The notes under the pieces were generated by a model. The model was not told the origin of the DNA and did no database searches. It saw nothing but the letters and a program-made list of their open reading frames with translations. From NCBI GenBank assembly GCA_022818135.1, contig JAFMSR010000001.1, forward strand, positions 30,566,377 through 30,630,376: DNA of 64,000 nt, given 5' to 3'. Positions 46,260 to 60,364 of this stretch are shown here, piece by piece. The translations under genes were made by a program, and so were the position numbers. The DNA is from Saxidomus purpurata (lineage: Eukaryota > Mollusca > Bivalvia > Venerida > Veneridae). Numbering within the stretch: the first letter of the stretch is position 1; each line of letters starts with the position of its first letter.

Positions 46260-47936
46260 AAAAATTTCTTGTTATTTGCATATTTCAGCATTGGATTCTG
46301 AGCATATTGTGTAAATTCTAATTTTGTTACAAGAATTTGAATGTAAGAATTCAAATACTTTTGATGATTCATAAGCAGTACTTCACAAGCCAAGTTGATG
46401 AAGACCCAACAGCCAGATACTCTTGCCTAATCCTGAACCCGTCCCACAGTTTAATTCAACGCAAACCATTGGATTGAGGCAATAACAAACCATACTCCTC
46501 ATCTCATATGACACCAGTACTGGTTTTTCCAGGAAGCAGACTCGAGAGTGACTCCATAAGCTACAACCTTTCTCAATAACGGCAACCAATCATAGGAAGT
46601 ACATTATCTGTAATAAGTATACCTTACAAGAACTCGCTTCTAGAATCAAAGTTAAGCTGAACTGAAACGTAAACGGCAGAAGTCTAACAGACTTAATTGC
46701 ACTTATAATGGTTGTTATTCTCATATTCTAAACTATTAACACCATTGTCCTCTGCTTTATTGAAGTTATTGTCCAACTTTACGGTTAATCTCTCACACAA
46801 TGTAACTTTTTCGTTTAAATGTGACTTAGTTCATTTAAAGGTTTATTAATCCGAGATTATATCAGTTTAATTACAGATATAGAAATTGTTTTTCGTAACA
46901 ATATATTTGGTTAGGAATTACCGTCCAAAATATTTATATCATAGTTGTGTAATGGTCAAACTGATTAGTTCAGATGTGTCAATTTGTAGGACTTTCAATC
47001 CTTTCTTAATGTATCTTACCATTAGAGTATTTCTCGCATATTTTAGTTTGTTGAGACTACACTTATACAGGTATTTCTTTGTTCCGTCCCTTCTGATTTC
47101 ATCCCAATTATTCACCCATATATACTTACTAGGACCAAACTTGCTACATAGGTAAGTCATAGGTGGATGACAAATAAATTTTAGACCACTGGGCACACCT
47201 TAATCAACTTAAAACTTTAATCTGATGTTTGTCATGGTAACGAGACGAAGAACTAATGTTCCAGCTGCACCATCTCATGGACAAGGTCACACTCAGGGAC
47301 ATGACTGGTTTTTTGTGTCTGCTCTGTATCACTTAAACCCCATGAAGAATTTTCATGAGACTTGTGTTAAATGTTCATCTGATTAAGAGGATATGCAGAA
47401 CCCATGTTCAAACCATGCAAGTTCAAGGTCACACTTAAGGGTCAAAGGTCATGAGACAATGTCTCTTAAACGCATTGAAGGATTTTCATGAAACTTTGGT
47501 AAAATTTTCATCTCGTAGAGACAAGATGCAGAACCTGCATATATTAGATGAAGATCAGATGGAGGAGTCAAAGGTCATATGAAATGTTTATATCAGTTTA
47601 AGGCTGACAGCTCTGGACAAAACTGTTAACCTTGTAAGCATTCTGGCTAGATAAATTTTGGCAATGGTCCCTCAGTCCATCCACCTGTTTATCATACTGC
47701 TTTATGTTATAATACTCTTGTATTTCAGTCATATGACCACATTTTGACAGCTGTTAGTTGTAAGAACTTAAAGGTGCTGTGTGTAGTGTTTTGGCTGATC
47801 TTGTTACCATAGTTATGTCTGCTGGCCAAACTTCCATCTTGTGAGCATGGGGTCTTAGAAGGTTACCTAGCTTTTTGTGCTGGCCAACTTTGTTGTGTTC
47901 AGATGATGGAAGTTTTTCACAACTGGTCATGCAGAC
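46260..47936. other. Intergenic, no gene seen, copy B
   Basis: Counterpart of 8168-9788, with a few indels (for example about 30 bp extra at 47488-47518 and about 40 bp extra near 47620-47655). Confidence 0.5.
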
Positions 47937-48394
47937 TTTTTGCCTTTATCAGTACCTTTTTGCCTTTGTCAGTGCCTTTTTTGCCTGTGTCAGTGCCTTT
48001 TTGCCTTTGTCAGTGCCTTTTCTGCCTTTATCAGTGCCTTTGCCTTTGTCAGTGATTTTCCCTCTTTGTCAGTGCCTTTTTGCCTTTGTCAGTGCCTTTT
48101 TTCTGCCTTTATCAAGGCCTTTGCTTTTGTCAGTGCTTTCACCCCTTTATCAGTGCCTTTTTGCCTTTGTCAGTGCTTTTTTTGCCTATGTCAGTGCCTT
48201 TTTGCCTTTATCAGTGCTTTTTTGCATTTGTCAGTGCCTTTTTGCCTTTGTCAGTGCCTTTTTTGCCTTTATCAGTGCCTTTTTGCCCTTGTCAGTGCCC
48301 ATTTTTGCCTTTGTCAGTGCCCATTTTTGCCTTTATAGGTGCCTTTTTACATTTGTCAGTGACTTCTTGCCTTTGTAAACGCCCTTTTTTGCCA
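47937..48394. repeat. Minisatellite, unit TTTTTGCCTTTGTCAGTGCC, copy B (about 0.46 kb)
   Basis: About 22 units against about 55 in copy A. Flanking single-copy sequence is the same on both sides, so this is an array-length difference at one locus. The open frames here are repeat translations, not genes. Confidence 0.9.
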
Positions 48395-48615
48395 ATATTG
48401 ACAGTGTTGTGCAATTATGCATGAATAAATTATTTGTTCAGCATGAAGTGTTTGAAAGTTTGATTTCTGGTTCTTACTTCTATTAATTGGCTAAATAAAG
48501 CTGTCCAATGCAGTCACTGTCATTAACTCTGCTTATAAATATGCATGTATCTACAATATATCTGCCAGCCTATTGCGAAGTTTCAGTTTGATCCTCTGTG
48601 TCTTGTTCATCCTTA

Positions 48616-48702
48616 ACATGTTTCAAGTGGGGAAGTTGTCTAGCACATGTTTCAAGTGGGGAAGTTGTCTAGCACATGTTTTAAGTGGGGAAGTTGTCTA
48701 GC
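48616..48702. repeat. 29-bp tandem repeat, three units, copy B
   Basis: Same unit and copy number as 11153-11239. Confidence 0.8.
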
Positions 48703-48884
48703 ACATTCTCATGATACACTCGGAGCTAGAGAGACGGAGAGAGCTAGAGTTTTTGAACAGTATATAAACAGGAAGGGTAACTCCAGAGTAAATCCATGCA
48801 TCTGATAAGAAATATGTCATGAATGTTGTATTCTAGTGTATTCAGTGAAGTCGACAACAGCTAGCTACATGTTTCCAAATACTT

Positions 48885-48972
48885 CTGCTATCCCTGCTAA
48901 AAGTGTCTGCTATCCCTGCTAAAAGTGTCTGCTATCCCTGCTAAAAGTGTCTGCTATCCCTGCTAAAAGTGT
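48885..48972. repeat. 22-bp tandem repeat, four units, copy B
   Basis: One unit more than copy A (11422-11487); units are perfect. Confidence 0.85.
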
Positions 48973-49233
48973 TAGCTGGAAAATATTTAGCAGGCTTATT
49001 GTCTGTGTTAACAACTCAATATGAAAATAATTTGCCTTAAAATAGCACACTTTGGGCTTGTCTTCAAGTTACAAGTAACGTAGAAGTGTAGACAATAATC
49101 TACCTTGTACGGTATTACCAACCTTAATCTTTCGACGTCAGTCATGACAAACATATGATATTTTTATTTTGAATCATGAATTAATACGTAAATGGAAAAC
49201 CGCACCATTCCTAGTTTACTTCAGTTAATGATC

Positions 49234-49241
49234 TGACGTCA
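49234..49241. promoter_or_regulatory. CRE-like palindrome TGACGTCA, copy B
   Basis: Same site as 11749-11756. Its role is unproven. Confidence 0.3.
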
Positions 49242-49357
49242 TCAGGACGCCGACCTTGTACTGCAATTATTGAAGTCATGGTCTACGTTTGATCCGTTCC
49301 CAATAGATGTTTACATGTCTTTCGGCAACAAACAAAATCACACGTGTAGATGAAGTA

Positions 49358-49931
49358 ACCATTTCTATAGCAAATTCTTTTTAAAGGTCCATTACTAAGA
49401 CCAAATTGAATTTTCTTTTACCTCTGGCATTTTAACTGTCGTCTTCTTATAAACGTATATAACGTTAGTGGTTTGTACTTGTTTAAGCTCATCTTTGAAT
49501 AAGGTTGTATGCAATATGTACATGTTAGCCTTCAGTTGCCTTGGCAACGAAAACTTATATTGTCTTGCTGGATTGTGTTGCCGGGATCCTTGGTCACAAG
49601 GCTTGCCTGTATCTGAGCTTAGACGAATCAGAGATATTAGTGATACCATAGATTCGACTAATTAACTATTATTGTACATATTATATGTATTTCGTATTTA
49701 GATTTTATCGTTGGTACCGATTTCAGAACGACCAACGTCCCCGGCAAAAGGATTAGTTATATATAAATTTGGTAGGACAAGGCCAAGGCAACCGGGCGCT
49801 CACATATACATATTGCAACATATATACAACCTTATTCAAAGATGAGCTTAAACAAGTTATAAACTTTACGAATCACTAACGTTATATACGTTTCTACGCA
49901 AAATTTAGATAGAATTTGCTATAGAAATGGT
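49358..49931. mobile_element. Fold-back element, copy B
   Basis: Counterpart of 11873-12437 with the same ACCATTTCTATAGCAAATTC ends. Upstream of the 414-codon gene in both copies. Confidence 0.65.
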
Positions 49932-50420
49932 ATATCCGGAGATATAATTTCTCTTTTACAGGGTCGGTAATATCGTATTATCTAACCTATGACTTTGTTT
50001 TTAAAGAGATGAAAGAATTCCCCAGAATGTCAAATTCACAAAACGTTTAATACGAGTCCACTTGTTAGTATACGTCACGAAAGGACGGGAACAAATAAAA
50101 CTCTCCCTTTTGATGACGTTCACAAGATTCGATTCTTTCGTGAACAAACAAACAACATTTGAAAACAATAATGATTAATGACTGGTTATTTATTAAATAA
50201 AAAATCACAAGCAAACTGTTTTCCTGAAGAGAACAAAAAAGCGGCTCTGCCTTGACCTTGCTATCCTCTTTGGGAAATGACATAGTCCTGGTCCAGGAGT
50301 AGTTTGTTTTTCAGTCGAATTAAATCTGCGTGAACTGCAAAACGTTAATCTCTTATTGTTCATACGGCAGTAGTTAAAAGATCAACGTCTAATTCATACG
50401 GGGATTACACTGCTCTCTGG

Positions 50421-50457
50421 TATAAAAGGGGGATTTAACGTGGTCAAGACTTCAGTC
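50421..50457 (+). promoter_or_regulatory. TATA box and initiator of the 414-codon gene, copy B
   Basis: TATAAAA at 50421-50427 and TCAGTC at 50452-50457, same spacing as copy A. Confidence 0.7.
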
Positions 50458-50595
50458 CGCCACAGATGCAACTACTATATATATAGTTCGTAGTTTGGTG
50501 ATGTGCTTTGCGAACGCTGCACCCGGATATTAAACATCAAATTCAGCGATATACTACTTTTTTCTCTTGAAATCTGCCAAAAATAATACGTTGGG

Positions 50596-51840
50596 ATGCT
50601 TGCAATGATGGCGTCACCGAGATTCTCAGATTTCAAGGACTACGAGGTGATGTTTAAAAAACATGTTCATGACAATTTGTTACTCAACAGTGATTTACGG
50701 TTACTAGATGAAATGAAAAAGTCAAAACTACGGGAACTTAAAAGAGACAAGGACGTGTTTAAAAACCGGTATCAGTACAGCAAAAATAAATCAGTCCGGG
50801 CCTTACCGGACATGTACTACACAAGACAGGCAACGCCGAGAGCAACTACAAAACCATCTTTTGTTGTTTGCAAAACTTCCCCTTGCTCTTTAAAGACTTG
50901 GAACAATATGACAGATTTAACAAAAGAAAGGGTAGACGTTTATAGAACAGATGTTCTCCAGACTCCAGAGGCAGAAGTGTCGTTTAGAAAGAAATTGGCA
51001 AATAACTCCAAGTCAGAAGAAAATGTACGTGAAATATCAACGATGCCGCCCCAAAGAAGTCGGGGGTCACTTGCGTTGTTAAGGAGCCATTCGTCAATAA
51101 CGAAATCGCCCCGCGAGGTTGTAAGCGTTAAAAATACTGACGAAGAAGCAGACGACTTTCATTTACCAGATTTCCGGCAGCGCTCTTGTACAATGCCAAG
51201 TTATTGCTACAACTCGAAAGGAACAAATAACGTCGGAAAGAAAGACACCGTGATGGTCAGTAAATTTGCTTGTGATAGAAAATCACAACATGAAACTATT
51301 TTAAATGAAAATTCTCCAGAACATCATCCTGCAGACGAGGAGAAAATTCAGTCCTGTCTATCGCAATCAAACGGCATCGTCAGTGGCCACGGACCTGAAA
51401 ATGGCGCGCATTCTTCAGATTCTACAGAGAATGTACCGAAAGTATCATTTGATCTAAGCAACCAAGACCAACGTGGGGGTTTCAGACATCAAAGGACAAA
51501 ATCGTTTAGCATTAACGGGGACACAAGCAGCACAAACATGTTCCGCAGGAGAAGCTGCACGTCAGAAAGTTCGAAAATCAAACCGAAAGATGTCAGAAAA
51601 CTGCTTGTTAAAAGGGAAAGTGTAAGCTTAAATAAATTAGACATGGCCGTTCGTAGACAAAGCCTTTTCGAGAAACTCGTTACCACAAACATGTCCTTAG
51701 CAGCAGACGACTCGGAGGAAGAGCGGTTTAGCAGCTTGGAAGACGTACAGTCCTGTAGATATCTGAGAGTCCCCGGACAAGACATTAACGGTAGCCAGGA
51801 CTTGAGTCTTGAAAACTTAACTTTCGCACAAGATGACTAA
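50596..51840 (+). CDS. Uncharacterised serine-rich 414-residue protein, intronless, copy B
   Basis: Same length and frame as 13093-14337. I count about a dozen base differences in 1245, seven of them changing residues: P85T, F134L, K212N, V246A, A260G, N263S and L298H. The candidate phosphorylation motifs (RSCTMP at 196-201, RTKSFS, RRRSCTSES, RRQSLFEKL) are all kept. The high share of replacement changes fits a weakly constrained, disordered protein. Function unknown. Confidence 0.85.
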   Translation: MLAMMASPRFSDFKDYEVMFKKHVHDNLLLNSDLRLLDEMKKSKLRELKRDKDVFKNRYQYSKNKSVRALPDMYYTRQATPRATTKPSFVVCKTSPCSLKTWNNMTDLTKERVDVYRTDVLQTPEAEVSFRKKLANNSKSEENVREISTMPPQRSRGSLALLRSHSSITKSPREVVSVKNTDEEADDFHLPDFRQRSCTMPSYCYNSKGTNNVGKKDTVMVSKFACDRKSQHETILNENSPEHHPADEEKIQSCLSQSNGIVSGHGPENGAHSSDSTENVPKVSFDLSNQDQRGGFRHQRTKSFSINGDTSSTNMFRRRSCTSESSKIKPKDVRKLLVKRESVSLNKLDMAVRRQSLFEKLVTTNMSLAADDSEEERFSSLEDVQSCRYLRVPGQDINGSQDLSLENLTFAQDD

Positions 51841-52035
51841 TTTTAAAGTGTATATATATATATATCCGATTAAAAGTGCAAACTATTAATGAATATTTAT
51901 TTAAGTACTGTAGTGCAATTTTTTATAGCTGTTCTGAACCTATAGGAGAGAATGCGGTATCCGATTCTGGAGTCACGCATCTAAAATGTAACAGAGAAAA
52001 CGCCGCAAGGATTTTGTTTTAAAAATCTTATATGA

Positions 52036-52058
52036 AATAAATGTAAATATGTTTTATT
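52036..52058. terminator. Facing poly(A) signals of two convergent genes, copy B
   Basis: AATAAA on plus (52036-52041, 196 bp after the 414-codon stop) and on minus (52053-52058, 322 bp after the calmodulin-like gene 1 stop). Confidence 0.5.
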
Positions 52059-52379
52059 GTTTGTCCCAACAGTATTTTCCTTTTCAGTTAAAGCCCTGTT
52101 TTCTTTTTTGTTTCCCTTCCACTTCATTATCGTTTTGTCCCTGTAGAGTATTCATTCATAGCATTACATTTCTCTTCTTCAATTCCTTAATATGATTAAA
52201 AGCTATTTTAATTACATAAGATTGAAAATTTTACACTGTCCTTGGCTTATACTTCGAAATATAACATTCATTGTCAAGAGAAATGAATGACTAAATTCCT
52301 GTACAATTATAAAAAGTGTTGTCGACTTCATTAGGTCGGTTGAAACTTTTTACAGTCATATACATGTATATCTACTGAC

Positions 52380-55300
52380 TCATCTTGACATCCTTTTTAC
52401 GAAATCTGAAAATAGAATAATAGTATTGTCTATACAACTTACTATGAAAGCAGATCTTCGTATCAATATTTAAGAAACATACAGGAACAGGAAAGATGAT
52501 CTGCAATAGTATTGAAGTTATATTTGTCTTCAAAATAGGCATAATAATATTAGCTTTTCGTCAAGAAAGATGCTGCAAATACAGCTAGATCCTATGAAAG
52601 CATGTTAGAAATGAGTTCTACTCTAGTGAGTTATTTTCCGTATTGACAGTTGTGAATAAAAATACACCAAAAAGAAAGGGCGGGTTTTCATTTTCTGACT
52701 AGAATAGTCAAAATAGATTTTCACAGATTTTCTCTATATTCAATAGTGATAAAACTGTTACACGGATTCATGTATTTCGGTTATAATTTTAGCAATGCTC
52801 ATTTTTCTACGAATACATATCCGTGATTAAAATTGTTTTCTTAAAATTATTATGGTCAATTTGAAGAGTAATATGATATATCACTCTAAACATATTTCTA
52901 TAAACAATAATTGAAACAGAATTATTTTTTTTTATAAAAATGCAGTTAAATTAATTTTCTGCTAAATGCAATACCGAAATGAGCATACCAACATAATTTA
53001 TTTGTCCTCTACCCAGTCGATCCCCTTGTCTGACAAGTTCTTCGACCTCAGTCATATTCAACTTTTCCCCCATGCTCGTGAGCACGTGCCGCAGCTGAAG
53101 GGTACTCACGAAGCCGTTGTTGTCATAGTCGAACGCTCTGCATTAAACAGAAGGTAATATTCCCGCAATGTTCAGTGTTAATAAGCCAAAATATTGAAAA
53201 CTTTTCCACTACTCTGGCTTTAGTTAAACAAAATTACGCCACTTTGATGCACGTGTATGGCGTGAATTTATAGTGTTTATGAATTTGAGAGGGAAACGTC
53301 TGAGAAGTCTATGGGCTTTACTTCTTCACTATAATATCCGACTTACATTTTATCAAAAATATCCCCTGTTTCCCCTGTTTTCATTACATATTTCAATATA
53401 AATAGACTGTCTCTTTATTTTTATATACGTACTTCTTAGCTGATTATGGATTGATGCTGGTAATGTCATGGCTTATCATTACAGAATTTTATACCTTTGA
53501 GTTGAGTTAGCTTTTATGTGATCGTTAGTACCATACCTAAACGCATCTATAAGTTCCTTATGCGTGTCTGGTGCCTTTACCTTCCGAACCATCATGGTCA
53601 AGAATTCAGGAAACTCGATTGTTCCACTCTCTGTACGTGAAATAAATATAACATCAAAACGTTATTGTTTTTAGTTAAAATAAAGGAGATCGTTTGTGGT
53701 AGTTATTTTAGATACGAAATGTCGTACTACTGACATAGTTAAAGCAGCACAGTTTCCGGTCAGTCAATACTAATCTGTTAATCAAAACGACAAGAACAGA
53801 TTACTAGAAGCCGAAGATTATCACGGGTCGCTTGATTCAAGGACAAGTTAATAATAACAACGTCAGGCGCTGAAACGGAAAACACGCCGGAACAGATCGT
53901 GCGAGGTCAGCGGAAAATTGACAACGCGAACAGACATAAACACTTCCGGTCATGCATGTGTAAGGATCAGCTTGTTATAGAAATGTATTGTTTATTTCAC
54001 CGAGAAGTCATAAACGAATTACACGGACCGTTTCTTATAGAAAATGAATAAGTGTCTTATGTTGTCTTGTTAGTGTTTATGCTGGGATGAGAAGAAAGTG
54101 ATTTATTGGAAACAATACAGCTTACTAGGTATTATTGCAAATAAGAAAACGTATCGATAGCACCTTGGCAACACGTATTTTCTACGTGCAGTCATCTGCA
54201 TAGCAATTTCAGTTTGGTACGCACTCTAAAATGTTCGGGCCGTCTGCTTGCTTAGTATACCCAGACATCATGCATTCAATAATTCAATTAATAAATACTA
54301 CCGTAACGAGTCTTAGTCACTATCCTCACGATCGATCAAAAGACTCACGATCGATCAAAAGACTCGCGAAGAAGTTCGAAATACAGCAAAGCTTTTTCTT
54401 AGTGTCTCATCAATTTTGTGAATGTGTTTACAAAACCTAATGTCTGGATTCCATGTGCATCTTCATGTTAAGGACACTCGAGGAAGATAACAAAATATAA
54501 AGCAGAAAAATGTGCAATCAATTTATTCTGATGACACCAGTGTATCATACTACCACGGACCTATATACACGTGTATATATATAGGTCCGTGATACTACAA
54601 ATGCTTTCTGAAACAATTTGTCAAAATATCACTTTTTATTAAAATGGTTAAAACAAAGAATTCTTTAAAATGATCCCAGATATGGGAATGTATTAAAGAG
54701 ACTTTACATAGTTTCGAGATAGATTTATTTAAGTTGGATGAACTGGGCTTCCTGAATGAGTCTTCACAATATTTTATTTCGGCTATTTTATGGAGAATGA
54801 CAATGAGTTTAGACTGGTCCTACCTCAATCTTTCGTTACAAACTGTGACCTATAGCACATTTCGGCAATTTAGCTTCACGCAATATTTTCTCCTGGCATT
54901 ACCTACCGTCATCATCCACTTCACGTATCATGTCCCTTAGTTCTTCATCGGACGGATTCTTGCCCAAAGATCTCAGGACGGCTTTTAGATCGTCCACTGT
55001 TATACTTCCAAGACCCTCACGGTCGAACAAGCCAAATGCTTCCCGAAAGTCTGTGGATAGATAATACGAAGATTTATTCAAATGCTAAGATGTTGATAAA
55101 AAAAGATTCGTAAAGATTTAATTTATACTAATTTATTTATTATCGATTGCGAAACAAGTTGTTGCAACTTAGATTACTCGCTCTCGAAACTCATTAACAA
55201 TCAGATGGAATCAACCTCGAAGAGAGAAAAGCTATGTGGAATTATTCGTGTCTTGGCTAAGGACAATACCGACATGGCTACGGTAGGGATCGGACCCGGG

Positions 55301-55984
55301 ACCCTTCGATCCTGAGACGAGCACGCTATCACTTCGTAAAGATCGTGAACATTTGTAACTTATTCATATTATCATAAAAGTATGATCAATTCCTGCTCCC
55401 GATTTTACGCAGACAATTTAAGGAACTGCATAAAAGATGAAATAAAATAATCCTACCACACCATCAATCATATAACACTCAAAAAACAGCAAAACTAACA
55501 CAAAAATGAATTATCCGACTATGGTAAAAGGCAGCAGACAAAGTATTAACAATATAAAGGCAAAGCTTTTGCTTTCTGCAAAAGTAAAGATCAATACATA
55601 CACCACAAAAATGTAGACACACCACAAAGCACAGAACAGCACACACATATATGTAATAATTAAATATGTGTAAAGACTGTTCAAAAATACAAACAGAACG
55701 GTATAGTCTATATATACACAACATGACATGAAATACAAAATTAATGTACATGTTTTTACAGTAACCATATAATGCAGAGCTTACCTTCGACTTGTTCCTC
55801 GGAGAGATGTAGGTCACTGTGTCCAACTTCAAACTGGTCAAAAGTAAAAAACAACAACACTTTTTATCTCCATCTTATGCTGGTTAATTAAATTAATCAT
55901 TTTACCAAAAAATCACATTCTTTAATAAGCATTTTTATAGCTTTAATAACACTTTTATTGTAAAACACTACGTACCATCGACAT
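52380..55984 (-). CDS. Calmodulin-like gene 1, complete, six exons
   Basis: Minus-strand exons in coding order are 55976-55984 (MSM), 55785-55833, 54907-55050 (144 nt), 53537-53630, 52989-53137 and 52380-52405. They total 471 nt and give 156 residues, with GT-AG junctions throughout. The N-terminus ([18 protein letters not shown]) is longer than in calmodulin. The four EF-hand loops are [12 protein letters not shown] (29-40, degenerate at positions 3 and 5, Asp at 12), [12 protein letters not shown] (65-76, canonical), [12 protein letters not shown] (102-113, Gln at 12) and [12 protein letters not shown] (138-149, ligands lost). So strong calcium binding is expected mainly at site 2, perhaps weakly at 3. 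Calmodulin itself is 149 residues. It is probably a divergent paralogue with altered calcium response. The second copy at 14875-18551 is truncated by the gap. Confidence 0.88.
54327..54364. repeat. 19-bp minisatellite, two units, copy B
   Basis: CACGATCGATCAAAAGACT twice. Copy A has six units and a partial (19237-19364). Confidence 0.8.
54554..54591. repeat. Perfect-armed hairpin around CACGTG
   Basis: Arm CACGGACCTATATA (54554-54567) is repeated in perfect inverted form at 54578-54591 around a CACGTG-TATA centre. It lies about 50 bp beyond the point (54506) where the matching contig in copy A ends. Confidence 0.75.
55122..55337 (-). mobile_element. tRNA-derived SINE in calmodulin-like gene 1 intron 2
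   Basis: Same body and tail as 4590-4809 (GATTGCGAAACAAG on plus, B-box-like GGTCCGATCCC on minus), with an altered head. Confidence 0.65.
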
Positions 55985-57860
55985 GATTCTGTCTTTTCTT
56001 GATTTTCTATGATGATATTTTTGTTACTAAATATAGATTTCTTCATTAATTTATTTGTGAAATTCCCGTCACAGCAATAGATTGAATTCTGACTTTACTG
56101 ATTGATCATCAAATATAGTCTACCCTAATGTATTGTGTTACATGATATTTGATTGAAAAAATACAGTACAATGTGTACATTGTTTCTTAAGATACCTTGC
56201 ATATTGTATTGTAAATTGAACTTGGTATTGTTAAAGGCTTTACTATAGGCACGCAATGTGCCCTCTTTTCTGAAAGGGATCATTGAGCGTATTTTTCTAC
56301 ACATACATGTACTATTTATACATGTTGTAATACTGATTCTTGTAGTATTAATTGTCACTGTTTGATCGGTGCATGTGTGACGTGGCAGCCGCTGACCGGC
56401 CCTAATTGTAACCTTACTCGTTTATGTCTTCGCAGTGATAGCAACATGGACCCTAAATTGAATATTGTCAAATCGATATCATATAAACTACATACAGGAT
56501 AATTGTTGGTTTCGGTGTAATATCACGTTATAATTTCACCGAGTGGGCACCAAAATTGATATATTCACGAGTGGCGCAACCATGAGTGAAAATAACTGCT
56601 TTTGGTGTTCACGAGTGAAATTATCGTGATATTACATCGATACCAACAATTTTTTTGTTTAAGTTTGTTTCAATAAAATGTCTAAAAATCGCGGGAAACG
56701 TCATCAGAAAGCATAGCAAACATTTTAACGACGTCATCGTCGTATGGTTTCCGGAGTTTGTTACGCTTTGTATAAATTTTGACGTTAATCCGGGTAGAAA
56801 ATTTTGATAATTTTCACTTAGTGGACAGTGAGTTTATCGGGATATAATTCACTGTTATATTTCGATAAACCACCGAAAAACATAAACTACAATAATGTAC
56901 ATGTATTTGTTTAAGCTGTTTTGATGTCTTACATAAGTCCCTGGGGGTCATTAAGTGGCCACATGCATAAGCAATGCATTTAATTCCTTTTCATAGGTTT
57001 AAACAAGGCTTAATTGGTATCAGCAAATCATTGTTATTTTTTTACTGCTTAAAAATATTCCAATGCCCACGAAGTCATGGACATGCATCAATGGTCAGTT
57101 CTAGCTGTCAAAGCGGGTGTCCGACATGTAGGTCTGCATATGACTGCTTCAAAACACAGTATTCACGAATCCCTGTACGAATTTTTTTTTTCACAAAATC
57201 ATTTTCGTCTCGCTGGTATACTTAGTGTGCTGAGATATAAATGTTGCCTTGTAAGTTCATATCGCATATTTAATGGAACCAGTATTTGACTGGCGACCGT
57301 TTGCATGGCATCTTTGGAGGCCCGAGTGAATGAAGATGAATGAAGATGCTTCAAGAATACATGACAGGATTCAAAGGTCTGTGGTTTATGGTAATCCATT
57401 TACATATAGTAGACACATTTGCCGAAACAGTAAAACATTTTTTTTATCATGTTAAGAAAGGATATAAACGTATACAATTTTGTAAAGGTATTTCCCATCC
57501 CTTAACGATTAAGACAAATACAGAACACAGGTCTCTATAAACTTACCCATCACCAATACAATGCTTACAGGTAGGGGTGACTTACTATAATGTAAAGCTT
57601 GTCGCTTACAATGTATAATATGGTGTTTCATATTAAGCAGAGAGTCACAGATTTTCTCATTTTTATTGACGCAATATTTACGATAATATACACAAATTCG
57701 TATACATATATAAAGCTCCCCAGGGCCTCATAGTCAATTTAGAACTTCCGGTCCAGCGAGGCACAACTTGTCATTATTGTTTCCCGGAATCTAAAGTAGC
57801 GTTGTTCCAAGACTAAGTATAAACCATTATTTGCAGACGAACAACATTTTTTGCAATCGC
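55985..57860. other. Intergenic between calmodulin-like genes 1 and 2
   Basis: No gene recognised. At 56501-56650 there is a fold-back element: AATTGTTGGTTTCGGTGTAA at one end and its near reverse complement (TTACATCGATACCAACAAT) at the other. A second hairpin-like block (AGTTTATCGGGATATAATTC facing TTATATTTCGATAAACCACC) follows at about 56828-56875. A minus-strand AATAAA at 57662-57667 lies about 195 bp past the gene 2 stop codon and is a likely poly(A) signal. Confidence 0.5.
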
Positions 57861-59909
<2,049 letters not shown>

Positions 59910-60364
59910 TTTCGATGATAGTAAATTCTTACGAATCCTTTATAACCAAATTGTTTCCGTCCTCATAAAAAAAGTTAGCCAGGTTACAACATGTACCACC
60001 GGTAAACAAATGATAATTAGTAGACTGCTGATATTTAATATTTAAATGTTCAACTGTTTATTTAAATTGATGAACTGCGACATTGTCGCAATGCGGTATA
60101 TAACACAATACAAAAATGGTTGAAGGTATACATGATCAATGTCTACACTATATCAATAGATTCATCCGTTACAATAAAATGATATAATCTCTAATGATTG
60201 TTTTAACACAATACTTAAGGTATTTGTTCGGGTAACCGTACTAAAATATTTAACAAATATATCCACAAGCGCTACAGATATAGCTCATAATACTGCCTTT
60301 TAATAGAAAATCAGTATAATGTAATTACATGTAATGGAATAATGTGAAAAAAAAACTGAAAAAA
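59910..60364. promoter_or_regulatory. Intergenic between divergent calmodulin-like genes 2 and 3
   Basis: 455 bp separate the two start codons, both in ATG-only exons. It must hold 5' UTRs and promoters for both. I see no clear TATA box or other motif; it is very AT-rich. Confidence 0.4.
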
